Below, in pieces: positions 35,053 through 46,701 of a stretch of DNA of 64,000 nucleotides (its first letter is position 1; each line of letters begins with the position of its first letter). The translations under genes and the position numbers were made by a program. Source of the DNA: Linnemannia hyalina (taxonomy: Eukaryota; Mortierellomycota; Mortierellomycetes; Mortierellales; Mortierellaceae); assembly GCA_019671135.1 (NCBI GenBank), contig JAHRHY010000006.1:1054001-1118000 (forward strand). Reading direction: 5' to 3'. The notes beneath the pieces are model-generated. The model was given only the letters and a program-made list of their open reading frames with translations. It was not told where the DNA came from and did no database searches.

Positions 35053-38000
35053 CTAGTCTTGACTTGCCATGACCAGAAGTCCCTGCAAAACACTAGACAC
35101 ACCGGGGACAAACCAGCGTGCTTCAGAGCCCTTGGATCCAACCGTACAGGTGACCACCCGATGATGTTCCCTCGCATCCTCCGCATCTGCGCCTACAGCC
35201 ACCGCGGACTCTGCAGCTGCATTCCCAGCCGCCACATTCCCAGCCCCACCGCCCAGTTTCAACCCATTACAGTACACAAACATATCCTCATCCGAGCGAT
35301 CGTCGCCTATACACAGAACAAAATCAATCGCGTCCGGCCCGTGTTGTTGACGGAGGGACTCGACGATAGCCTTTGTGGCGTGGGCCTTTGAGACATCGCG
35401 GGGCATGACTTCGAGGCATTTCCGGCCGACAATGGTGTGGATGGGGTAAATGGATCCGATGGCCTCTTCGAGGTGGTTCTTGCATTCGCGGGCTTGCCAC
35501 AGTCCGTAACTTGGGTTGTCTGCCTGGCGGTAGTGCTATTTGTTGTGGGTGAGGTGAGGAAGGGAAAGAAAAATGTATCAGTAATTAATATTTGAGGGTA
35601 GGTGGGCGTAAGCGACACAGGGCTAAATGAGAGGTGGATGCAACTCCTCGAGTAATAAAAGCTTACCCAGACGATTGGGACAGTCTTCTCCTCAATCTCA
35701 GATCCTGGCGTCCTCTCCTTGTAGTATTCAAACATCTATCAAAGGATACATGGAACAAAAGGACACAAAAAGTCAGCTTCGATTTCCTTCACATCACAGC
35801 TTTGAGCTGACAGAAGAAATACTTCCATCCCTACAGACACAGCTATCAAGTCTTACCTCCATGACCTTCTTGCGCCACTGCATATCGGTTCCCTCCTGGA
35901 ACTGGTCCTCCCAAGCCGACTTGCCAGCGGGCCTCAAGAAACATCCACCCTCGGCACACAGACCAATAGAATCAATAGATCCAAAGATATTCTCAAGACT
36001 TTGGCGAGTGCGACCGCTCATGATGTAGACAACGTTTCTGGGGTCTGCCGCCAATTGTTTGACGATCTTTAGCATCTCTTCGTTGGTCGTCTTGCCTTTA
36101 GCCCGTACGGACAAGGATCGCTCGTAAGGTAACAATGTTCCGTCATAATCCAGCAACAATCTAAAAACGTGATAGTAAAGCACAAGGCAATTAGTCAAGC
36201 AGAACGTACGTTCGATCCATTTTATCAAGCAAATAAAGAACGAAGAAAAAAATGACTTACAGCCTCCGCTTGGCAGATCGGAACTCTGGAATGACGACCT
36301 GCATGTTGAGTAGAGGGATATGAATCGAGTAACGTCGCTGGACATCACCATGGACCTTTATCAGCTCCGAGACGAAATCCGTTGCCCAGAACTGAGCAGT
36401 GTTGGTGCTGACATGCTTTCGCAGCTCGTTCCACCGAACCACCTTCTCGTCGTCCTTCATCTCCAGGGCTTCGTGAATCGCCTCTGCCACCTCGGAGTAG
36501 TTCCAGGGGTTCACGCGCAAGCATGCTCCCAAACTTCCATATGTTCCCGCAAACTGGTAACAGAGAAACGTAAACAAACGACAACATTAGTTATCATCCG
36601 AATTGGTGGCAACAAAGTATATTCATCCACACATTGGACAAAGCGAAACGCAAGTCTTACCTCGCTGAGGATCAAGGGGTTCTTTGACTCCTCCTGGCAG
36701 ACAACATACTCGTGTGAGGTGAGATTCATGCCGTCGCGGAGAGAGGTGATCAGACACACATCCGCCGCAGTGAGAAGTCCCAAGTACTGGCTGAACGTAA
36801 TGTCCTGACGCAAAAACACAATGGGCTGATACGACAGGTTGCTGAACCTGGAGTTGATCCGGGTCACCACATCCGACACCTGGCCCTGTACTTCGTTCTG
36901 TTCCGAGGTCGACAATGCAACTTGAATCAACACAATCTAGGGGGAGGCAAAGAATAAAATGACGCATGTCAGCATTCAATGCAAACACTAGCCCTATCAT
37001 ACTTTGCATGTGATGCATGAATAAATGGATGAACGCCCTAGCGCGCTTCTTTTTGTTGTTGATTTTTTGCTGTCATTGTGGTTATCGGTCCATTACCTTT
37101 CCTTGCCACTCAGGGTAGAGATCCAAGAAACGTTCAAAGGCCAGCATCTTCTGACGAACGCCCTTGATATAATCCAGCTTCTCACGGGCAACGATCAGCT
37201 TCATGCCAGCATACTTCTCTTTCAGCACCTTGACCCATTGAACAACCTCGGGATCCTGACGCTTGATGTTCAATGTCTTGGTGTCGATACCAATCGGAAA
37301 GATACCGACATTGACCGCCGTGTTCTCAAGCTGGATTCCTTTGGGACTCGAATCGACTGATAACAAACGAGAACAGGTCTGGAGGAAATGTCGGGCGAAC
37401 GAATAGGTTTGGAAACCGACTAGATCTGCACCCAAGAGACCTTCCAGGACCTCCTTGCGAACTTTTTTTTTTTTTGTGGAAGGGAGTAGAGGAGGGAGGG
37501 AGATGGATAGTGAGAGGAGATGGGAGGAAGAGAAGTAAAGGGAAACAAATGAATGAAGGAAGACAGGAAGGAACCCGGAAGGGAGATTAGCTCCATTGAC
37601 CCAAAAGAACCCTGATAACGCGAAAAATCAAGAGCACTTGAACTATGTACGCTGTAGACAGCTGACTGGCTAGTTTCCCGTGAAGAAAAAAGACAAGATA
37701 GATACTTACCATGCAAGCACCGGAAGATTTCAGAACTGGGGAATGGGATATGCAGGAAGAAGCCGATGGATGCGTCGGGAAGTCGCTCTCGGATCATGTT
37801 GGGGACAAGCATCAGATGGTAATCATTGACCCAGACTAATACATGCAATGCGCCATGAAATTGAATAGAGACAAGGCAAGAGAAAAAAAAGTGACATGTC
37901 GTCATGGGTCAGAGCAGGGAATATGCAAGTTACGCGACCGACGTTATCTTTTGTGCGGGTCCAAACGAAAAACAAAGATTGACCCTGTCTGTCTCGATAA

Positions 38001-39950
38001 GGAACACTTGAGTGAAGAGGGGGAAGGTGAACACTTACTTGTGTCACCCTGGCGATAACTTTCGACGATTGCATCTGCAAAGGCACGGTTCACTGCGACG
38101 TAGTGTTTCCAAGAGCCCTCTTGGTATCCTTTGCTCCTCAGGTTGTCCGGCAACACATAATGGAAAATTGGCCACAGGATCTACGTTTACCGACGGAGCG
38201 AAAGTGAGAGTGAAAGTGAATGTGAAAGTGAATGTAAATGTGGTTAGAGAGGGGATGGTTTGATCGAACAAGATTGCGCCCATTTCTCATCAGAGGCTCT
38301 CCTTCTTCTTCTTCCTCTTCCTCAAGAAATCCCTCCCTCCTCGTTTCCTCATTTTCTTTTTTTCTTTTCTAAGGGATAAGATTGCGACCAGACCTGTGCG
38401 TGGGAGAAATGCGAGATATGATATGATGATATGAACCTTTTGATTATATTTAGGAGTGACGCGACAGTGTCATCATGAAGCGGTGCAGCTTTCGCTTTCT
38501 CTTTTCCTCCATGCCTCTTGTTGACCTGAACTTGCCCATTTTTTATGGTTTTTGTTCTTTTTTTCCTTTCCCATCCTTGGCCAACCCCGCTGCTGTTTGC
38601 TGTTAACAGGCAATTGCTTCATCAGATATGAGAAACGGCGAAAGCAAAGGGGCGGAAAGTGGGGGGAAGCGGGCAGGGAGGGAGCAAGAGAATGCAACAA
38701 GGGGATCGATCCAATTTTTGTATGATGTGTACGTTTGTGTTTCCGTGCGTTTTCGTTGCATCTTCACCGATGGATTTCCTGTCGAACCCAACCTTCGTTT
38801 CCTCTTCTTTGAATGTACGCCCAAAAAGCAATCCATGACATGGCATTATTTTTCTTGTGAAATGAACTATGAGCCCACCGGATAACAAAGAGACGAAAGA
38901 CCAAAAAAGAAAAAGGTGAAAGAGGCATTTTACCTGCTTGCAATACTGGTGGTAATGTCCCTCAAAATCCAGATCGCTAACAAAGACAGGGATCGAACTG
39001 TGATTGAGCGCCAATTCGGCCTTGATGTCGCCACGTGTCGAGTCCGGGAGACTGTCGGTCGCCATGCCCAGAGTTCCCACCCAAACCCGCTTGGTCAATT
39101 GGCTCTGGATAGAATTCACGGCATTATGGAGTCCAATGTTTCCGCCGTTCGCCTTTTCGACCGTCCATGCAGCCTCAGCAAAGACCTTGGCCGAATCGAT
39201 CGAGGACCGGCGCTGTGGAGTGGTTTGGTGGGTGAGGATTGAGAGATGATCATTAGTCCTGCTGCGAGGCTGGTTCAGAGCCGGGCGAGGAGCTGCTTCG
39301 GGGAAGACTCTGCCACGCTCATCCTTGGCCTCGGGTGGGGCCAAAATCGAAGGAGGGGGTACGGCATGCGAACCGTGGAATGAACTCCTTTGGGGTATTG
39401 CGGGACGCTCCTGATCCTTCAATCGATCAGCCTTGCTGCTGATGAGCTTGGGCACGGTCGTCACAGCCTCGCCTGTAGAGGAAACACCCCTGTAGAAGCT
39501 TGGGGATGCGGGTGGTGGTGGGACAAGGATGCTGTTGGATGTCAGGACCATCTCACGAGGAGTGCCTCTTCTTGAAGTGGAGGCCGGCACCGAGAGAGGC
39601 ATCTGATCCTGATCGAGCATGCCGCCATTGAAGGTATCGACAGCAGCAAGAGGGTGAAGCGTGGTTGGTACTGGACGCGCGACCGGGGCAGGGAGATGAG
39701 TGCTGTTGGCGCTGGCTTGGTGGTGATGATGTTGCTGCTGTTGTTGCTGGGAAGGGATGGTATTAGTAGCAGGAGGGGTGGTAGAAGAAAAGAGGCGATC
39801 ATTGGCAACGGGGATGCAGTTCTTGAGGCTGGTTGAGCGTATGCGACCGTCCTTGTCGCGAGCGGGGACTTGGAAGGAGATTGTGTCTGGGAGGAGGAAG
39901 GTCGCGACGAGCAGTCTGCCTGTCGTGAGTACCGAGTTGTCAGCGACCAT
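35053..39950 (-). CDS. Trehalose-6-phosphate synthase/phosphatase (GT20 + HAD)
   Basis: Nine exons sum exactly to 3075 nt, 1024 aa. Exon 1 (39950-38934) encodes a 240-residue Ser/Pro/Gln-rich N-terminal extension and the start of the GT20 domain. Exons 2-6 carry [25 protein letters not shown] and [11 protein letters not shown] of the synthase fold. Exons 7-9 carry the phosphatase: [15 protein letters not shown] (nucleophile Asp and acid/base Asp), YIMSGR and [10 protein letters not shown] (metal-binding Asp). The HAD half has all its motifs and should dephosphorylate trehalose-6-P. In the GT20 half the UDP-glucose site reads REKLDYIKG, with Lys where synthases have Arg. The N-terminal glycine loop is also degenerate ([15 protein letters not shown]). 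This fits the Tps2/Tps3/Tsl1 branch more than catalytic Tps1. Confidence 0.93.
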
Positions 39951-40744
39951 TTTTCTTTTTTATGTTTTATTTGTTTGTTGTGTTTGGAGGGATGTGGAAT
40001 GAAGAATGAATGTTGTGAAGAAAGAGGGAGAAGGGAAGGTGGATTCGATTAAGAATGAAGAGAGGGAAGAGGATGCAAGGGCCACAGGGGTGTTCTTATT
40101 CCTTAGTGTTGCTGCTGTTGTTGTTGGTTGGAAGAGAGGGAGAGAGAGAGAGAGAGGGACAAGAAAAGGAAAAGCGTCAAAGAGAAAAGCAAGCAAAGGG
40201 GGGGGGTGAGAGAACAAAAGGAAGAGGAACGTCTAAAAGGACGCAAACGCAACCATGACCTCATAGGGACTGACTGCTTATCGCTGATAATAATGATAAA
40301 TGGGCTTTATGAGAAGGTGACGGTGCCCTCTCTTGCTATCAGCTGTACCTCTTGCTCCTCCTGTCACTGACCATTTCCACACGTTGTATCGCTAGCTCGC
40401 CTTTTCACCTTCAATTACCTCGATACGGATCCAATGATCAGTGCCTCGACCATGTCCACTCTTTTTTTTTGCCCCAACGAAAATAAAAAAATGCAAGCAA
40501 AAGGTCGACATGCATTTCATTCATCATTGAATGAACACCGTGCACACACTAATTCGATCCACACCTTGCTTTACATGCAACCTCGTGACTGCTACCCTTC
40601 TACCTTCGACGCTCCAAGGGGTCCAAGGTGTCAACAACATACTCAAACATCTCACACTCTCACCTTTTTTGTTTATTCATCAACAACTACTCAAGCCAAG
40701 CACAACCAAGGAGGAGCATGTCAAATCAGCCATGGTAAAATACA
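39951..40744. promoter_or_regulatory. Divergent promoter, trehalose gene / DDRGK1-like
   Basis: Immediately upstream of the trehalose gene the plus strand is GA-rich (CT leader on minus), with (GA)n at about 40140 and a G7 run at 40200. The right half is C/A-rich and leads into the DDRGK1-like gene. No stress element could be named with confidence. Confidence 0.4.
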
Positions 40745-42410
40745 ATGCGCCTCAGAGGAACCCTTTGTCAACACACACTAAACGCCACCAGCAGTCTACA
40801 GCAAAACAGGAATAACATTGGAGTGCGCCATTTCTTCAGGAACAGAACTACCAACAACTGCGGCCGAATCATCAACAACCCACTCACACCACCCTTCTAT
40901 CCACTCATTCCAGCAGTAACAACCCGTATCCTTCATACTGACTCTATAACCCCTCGTCTTATCCACCCAATTAGGCTACACTAAACCCCATAGTTTATAT
41001 CCCACCAACAGTCCTCCTCGTCGCAATCCTCGGGATCCTTATCTACACCTACCAGGACACCATCCAAGACCGATACCTCGAAGCTATCTACCGCCTCCGA
41101 AACTACCGTCGCCAGGACAATGAGCAGGATGAAGAATTGACAGAGGAACAACTTCGGGAACTTTATGGAGGCGCTGATTCTGGGGATATACCCGAAGAGC
41201 TTTTGAGGCAGTTCGCTGAGGAGGATAACAATGACGAGGATGTTGACGAGGATGAAGAGGAGGATGAGGACGGAGAGGAAGGAGAGGAGGGGCAGGAGGA
41301 GGTGCAACCACAGGGATCAACCACTTCTGCGCGACTGAGGATGCACCACGAAATGGTCCAGCAAATGCGGGCTCGTGCCGGGTTTGCGCCAGAGCCCTTC
41401 CCTGGTGATGTCGTTCCAGGAGAAGAAGGGGCAGCAGCAGGAGAACATGACGAGGACGTTGAAGATGATGGAGGTGTTGGGTCTTCCCAGGGTGCAACAG
41501 CTCATCGGATCAAGAGAGTTGGCAAGAAGAAGGCTGAGAAACTTCAGCGCAAAGAACAAATGCGTGCATACCACGAGGTAAAATCTTGTCCTGTCTTGAG
41601 CTTGGAACATTATCCTTCTGTTCCAAAGCTGCTGCTAATTCCTTTCATCCTCTTATGTATACAACCCCAACATAATAGTTCATGGAGATGCAAAGGACGG
41701 AACGTCGCCAACAGGAAGAAATGTTCAGGATCCACGAGGCCGCAGCACAAGAAGAACGGCAACGGAAACGAACCGCTCAGATCGAAAAGGATCGGAAACG
41801 TAAAGAACAACTCAAGGAAAAGGAAGCCAAAGAGAACGATTCTAGGAGGAAACGTATCCAGGCCGAGAAGGTCAAAGAAGAGACCGCTCGTCGTGAACTT
41901 CGTTCTTATATCCAGGTAATGAAAAATATATCGACACGGTGTTTTCGCATTTCGCGTTCGTGATTTTTACATATTCAGGTACGGATGAAAACATTCCCGA
42001 CTGCTGACACCAATTATTTACTTTTTGTTTCATGAACATAGAGAGTGAAATCGTTCAAGTTGGGAGCATTGGCAAAACGGCTCGACAGGACAGAAGCCCA
42101 ATTGCTGAAAGACCTATCCGCAATTGCACAGGAGAGCAGCAACGATTCAGATATCCTCATCACTCTTGCCAACAGCCTTTCTGCCACACCTTCATCGCCC
42201 TCTGTTTCAACAGCAACACCGTCGTCTTCGTCATCTGCTTCAAAGGCGAGACAACACCTTCTGATCCTGTACGACTCGGCCTCAGACCAGTATGTAATTC
42301 TGGACAAGGCCAAACTCGAGGCGTTTGCTGCAGTTGTACAGTCCAAGGGCCGAATGGACAAGAAAGAACTGAGCGTTGCCAGCGAGACAATTCTTCAATC
42401 TGCACCATAA
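40745..42410 (+). CDS. DDRGK1: DDRGK1-like (UFBP1) ER-anchored UFMylation adaptor
   Basis: DDRGK1 is an ER protein that holds the UFM1 E3 ligase (UFL1) on the membrane. Exons 2-4 (40994-41577, 41679-41915, 42042-42410) are secure. They encode an N-terminal anchor (PTVLLVAILGILIYTY), an acidic cluster (EEDNNDEDVDEDEEEDEDGEE) and a long Lys/Glu/Arg coiled coil (FMEMQRTERRQQEEMFRIHE onward). A C-terminal winged-helix (RRELRSYIQRVKSFKLGALAKRL, then QYVILDKAKLEAFAAVVQSKGRM) follows. The last part aligns with the end of animal DDRGK1, but the DDRGK string itself reads SASDQ and an Ser-rich insert precedes it. The first exon is uncertain. I propose 40745-40925 with a 68-nt intron, which keeps frame and adds about 60 residues before the anchor. 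Related DDRGK1 proteins start only a few residues before the helix. Confidence 0.8.
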
Positions 42411-42548
42411 CCAATAAACTACACCTTGGTTTTCATTATCATACTCAACACTCATTTGAACTTTATTTGCGCAATCTATGGAGGATGTGTTGGCAAGGAG
42501 CAAGAATGCACAAGGGCAAAAAAGCTTGCAAGGGCGGAAAAAATGTAT

Positions 42549-44656
42549 TTACAGGTGGCGTTCAAAGTGGCGGTGAGGATCTTGGTTTTCACCATGGACA
42601 CATGACTCGATGCTCTTGAACCACTCGTCCTCCTTAATCTCCTCGATCGTGATACGGGTCTCGGGGTTGGGGTCCAATATCCGCTTCATGAGCTTGCGGC
42701 ATCCCACGGGAAGCTTCTCAAAGGGCTCGTAGTTGTTGACCTCACGCATCATCAAGAAGTGCTGGTAGTTGGGGTCTTGGGCGGTTGCGGCGCGGAAGGG
42801 GATACCCTGGTAGACCATGCAGTAGTAGACAATACCACAGGCCCAGATATCGACACGGCGGGCATCGTACTCCTTGGACTTGAACTCCTCGGGGGCAATG
42901 TAAGGTTCAGAGCCGCAGAGACCCTTGGACAGATGGGCGTTTGTCTCCCAGCACATACGGAAGACATCCGAGACTCCAAAGTCGGTAATCTTGAGGTGAC
43001 CCTTGCTGTCGAGTAACAGGTTCTCGGGCTTGATGTCTCTGTGTGCGACACCCATCGAGTGCAGGTAAGCAATGCCGTTCATCAACTGCTTGAAGCAGCA
43101 GTCAACCTCGATTCTTGACATGTGTCCGTGCTTGATTGTGTTGTACAAGTCTCCACCTGAGCAATACTCCTACAATGTTTGGAAAGGAAGAGGCATCACA
43201 CGGTTAGCATAAACGGTCGCATTCAGTTCAGTTCGCACACTCCCTATTTCAATCCCAATCCTGCATTGTTATCATCCCGCACAAACACAGTGCATGTCAT
43301 GCAAGAAAAAGAAGGACATCACGCAAGGCGAGATGCCTCTTTATTTGTGTTTTTGTTTTTTTCGCCATCACTCTCGATCTCCCACCCCCATATTCTTCTA
43401 TTTGCGTGTGCCAGCATTTTGATTTGGCGGGTACCACAAGAAACCCTTCTTTTTCCACCCACCCCCACCCCCTTTCATCTTCCATCCACAAGGAACAGGA
43501 ACGTAAAAAATGATGCAAGAACAGATAAAGACACGAATGACGCCGTCCTCGTTGTTGCTGTTGTTGTTCGGAGAACATGAGAGGGAGTAGTAAGATGTCA
43601 AAGATGTAAAATCCACGTGGATAATCGTTTCTTTTTCTTATTGCCTCTGATCAAGGCCATGCTTGACCTGACCCCTGTTTGCTTTGTCAACAGCACCATC
43701 TTATCCCATAGCGAATACATTCTTTCCGCGCTAAACCCTTTTGCGAGCAGTTATACTTTTCAAGCTATAGCCCTGTTTTTCGACCTCCACCCACCCACCC
43801 GCCATCCGCCCATCCTCTCCCGATCATACTAAACAAAAAATACAACAAAAATGATACGTACCATGACTTCACACCAGTTTTGATGCTCATCCTGAACAAG
43901 ATCAACGGTCTCGACAACATTCTCGTGGTGGAGCGTGGAGGAGATACAGAACTCACTCATCAGCTTCTTGATATACTCCTTCTCGGTCTCGTCCTTTCTC
44001 CGTTTCCGGAACTCCTTGACGGCAAAGAGCTTTTCAGACTCTTCAATCTTGTGGGCCAACCGGACGATGGCCGTGGCGCCCTGACCAATGCTGCCCTTGT
44101 CACAGATACCGTACTTCTTCAAGAGCGTGCACTTAGCATCGCTGCGTTCGCTTCCTGCAAACGAAGAGGAAGAAGGGCGACCGAAACCGTGGACAAAGTT
44201 GAAGATGTTTTTCTTTTCGAGCGAGCTAGTGGCGGTGAGGAGGTAAGGGTCCTCGGTGGCAAGGAGGCTTCCGCTTCCGGGGGACGAAGGTGGACTGTGA
44301 GAACCCGATTTTGGCTCGAGGGGGTGGAAAATCTTGTGGATCAGGGTCTGCTTCTTGGCGGCGATGGGGACCGAGACTGAGGAAGCAGTGTGTCTGTGGT
44401 TGCTGTTGCTTGAATGAAGAGTTTTTCGGAGGGCGGTATGAGAGTCTGAGGCAAGGATGGAAGAGTCTGAAGAGTCAATGGTGGGGACTTGACGGAGTGT
44501 GCTCCAGTGGTCTTTATGAGCGAGGTAGGGCTTTTGTAGTTGTTGTTGCTGTTTTTCATGTTGTGAGCTGTTGAGGTGGAGAGGCGACTTTTCGGTTCGT
44601 CGTCTGACTGTGGCCTCCATGGCGGGAGCCCAATAATCTGTGGAGAAGGTGACCAT
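42549..44656 (-). CDS. Hal4/Hal5 (Npr1-family) serine/threonine protein kinase
   Basis: Fungus-specific kinase class that stabilises plasma-membrane transporters (K+ uptake, amino-acid permeases). Two exons (44656-43862, 43169-42549) separated by a 692-nt intron give 471 aa. The N-terminal about 180 residues are Ser/Gln-rich and regulatory. The kinase domain has the Gly loop GSIGQGATAIVRLA, the VAIK-type Lys in FAVKEFRKRRKDETEK, the catalytic loop HRDIKPENLLLD, the DFG in ITDFGVSDVF, and an APEE activation end. The motif FRMCWE between DFG and APE is typical of the Sat4/Hal4 branch (from memory). All catalytic residues are present. It lies tail-to-tail with the DDRGK1-like gene, 138 bp apart. 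The presence of a K+ channel elsewhere in the window is probably coincidental. Confidence 0.93.
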
Positions 44657-46701
44657 GGTTGTGTGCTTATGTATGTATGTATGTATGTGTGTTTGTGTGA
44701 GCTGTTGTTTTAGGTAGAATGGTTGTTATATTGTAAAAAAGGGCGCAAGTGAAAGAGAGTGAAGGGAAAGTGTGGTGTTTTCTTTGGGAGTGGTTGAGCA
44801 ATAGAAATGAATGGAAGGGGTTGTTTGTTGTTGGTTGCGTGGTTTACAAGATATGTACAAGAATGAGTATGTTACAAGAGTGAGAGAGAGGGACAAAGGG
44901 CAAGGGGGAAAGAGATAGATAAAGATAAAAAGGAAGGTGGAGTGTGGGGGAGAGAGAGAGTAAACTGGAGCCTTTATAGGAAAAAAGAGGTTTGTGTGGC
45001 AAGCTGACTAATGAGGAGAAGAAGAGGGGGTAGCTGAGGAATGAAGAGCAAGCTAATGACCAATGTTACAAAAGAGAAGGAAGAGAGAATATAGAACAAT
45101 CGAGAGTGGCCAGGACAAAGGAAGGGACGAGGGCGGGGACAATGGTTGTTGTTGCTGCTGCTGTTTCGGAGAAAGGAAAGGGAAGGCAAGGCAACTGATG
45201 GACAGACGGACAGGAAGGAGGAGTAGGAAAAAATAAGGTAAAAAAGAGAAGAGCAAGAAGGAAAAAGAGAAAGGAGAAAGGAGAAAGGAGAATAAAGGGC
45301 TCGAACTCAGCTTGGTGGTCTTTTAGTCTAGAAGAATGGTGCATCCTCGCTCTCCTATAATTATTGCCATCTGCTCCCTCCTGTGTTGCTAATTGTTATC
45401 TCGCCCTGCAACAAGAAAATGAGACTCATTTGGACCATCAGGATGAATTACACGTCTTGGAACTTACTTTACCCAGTCTTGGATGTCACGTTCATTGCTC
45501 ATGTTCCGGTATGTGTGGACCAACTCTTAGTGAAATGGAAATGGGGGCGATAGGGAAACAAAGAGGGGGTTGTTTGCGGGTGGAAAAAAAAATGCCTCAC
45601 GGTCTTTGGGACAACAACATGCGCGCTTTTTTTTCAATCAATCGTCTGATGGCTTGTTTCTCGCTCTTACTCCCCAAACACTCTCGCACTCCTCGATCTC
45701 ACCTCACACAATCGTCAGGAGTTGGGCAAGATCCAACTTTTGTGAATGACGATGACGACGATCGAGCAAACCTTCCTAGTCGCACAGTTCAACTCTTTGT
45801 TTTTTTTTGTTTTTTTCTTGTTTTGGGTTCACGACATACGGTTTCGCGTGGGTTACGATATAATTATCGTCGGCTCAACTAGTCAGCATCATCGGATTGT
45901 GGCTATGAACATGTACATGTATTCACCTTTTGCTCATCATTGCCTCTCGATAACTGAAGCCAGAACCCTGTCATCCATTACCATGGGGCAACAGGCACGT
46001 ACACGGATGCAAACGCAATGTTCATCGCCTTTTTATTTCCCGGTATGGCCTCGAAGTGCATCTGTAACCTCTTTTTTTTTCATTTTTCAGGGCAGCTTTT
46101 TTTTTTCATTCATTTTTGTGCGCCCCTTTGCTCCATCGGTCCATCAGTACACGTCCCTTCCCTTTCTGTCCTCAATCCCTCCGACCTTGCAAGATAGCAT
46201 GCACAGCATACCTTTCCCCCTCCGACCTTGCCTTCATCCCGTGCAACAGTAGGAAAATGAACAACTTGACCCTTTTTTTTCGTACTCTCGCTGTTTCTTA
46301 CCCATGGAAAACCGATGAGGCCGCAGTTTGGAAAGAACTGACAGTTACATACGACATACGTACATGCAAGTAGGTGGGTCAAGGCCCAATGACCGTGCCT
46401 GACAAAACGGCAGTACCAAGCAACATTTACCAACTAAAACCTCCAGTGAACTACCAAAGTCTGCAGGACAAGAGACGTTTCAAGGTGACAAATGAATTGA
46501 ATACGGAGCCAACCATTGCTGTTCTTCGTCAATCCCTTCTAGCTTATTCTACCCAATGCATCACGAGAAAAAGATGACATGTCACCCATCCGTCACATGA
46601 TCCTAGAACTAGCTGGATGCTTCTCTTTTGGCAAATGACTGTTTTTTACTCCAAGTGAGTGCTCCTACTTACAGGACTATGGGTAACAACAAATACATAC
46701 A
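44657..46701. other. 2-kb spacer upstream of kinase
   Basis: From 44657 to about 45330 the plus strand is purine-rich and GT-rich: ATGT repeats at 44668, then GAGAGAG and GGAGAAAGGAGAAAG repeats around 45250-45295. This looks like the kinase's CT-rich leader/promoter on minus. From 45360 onward the sequence is mixed, with several unconvincing open frames on both strands. No gene is supported. Confidence 0.5.

Noticed and set aside
27560..44656. A metabolic gene cluster from aminopeptidase through kinase
   Set aside because: Strands alternate, functions are unrelated and no transporter, backbone enzyme or regulator of a cluster is present.
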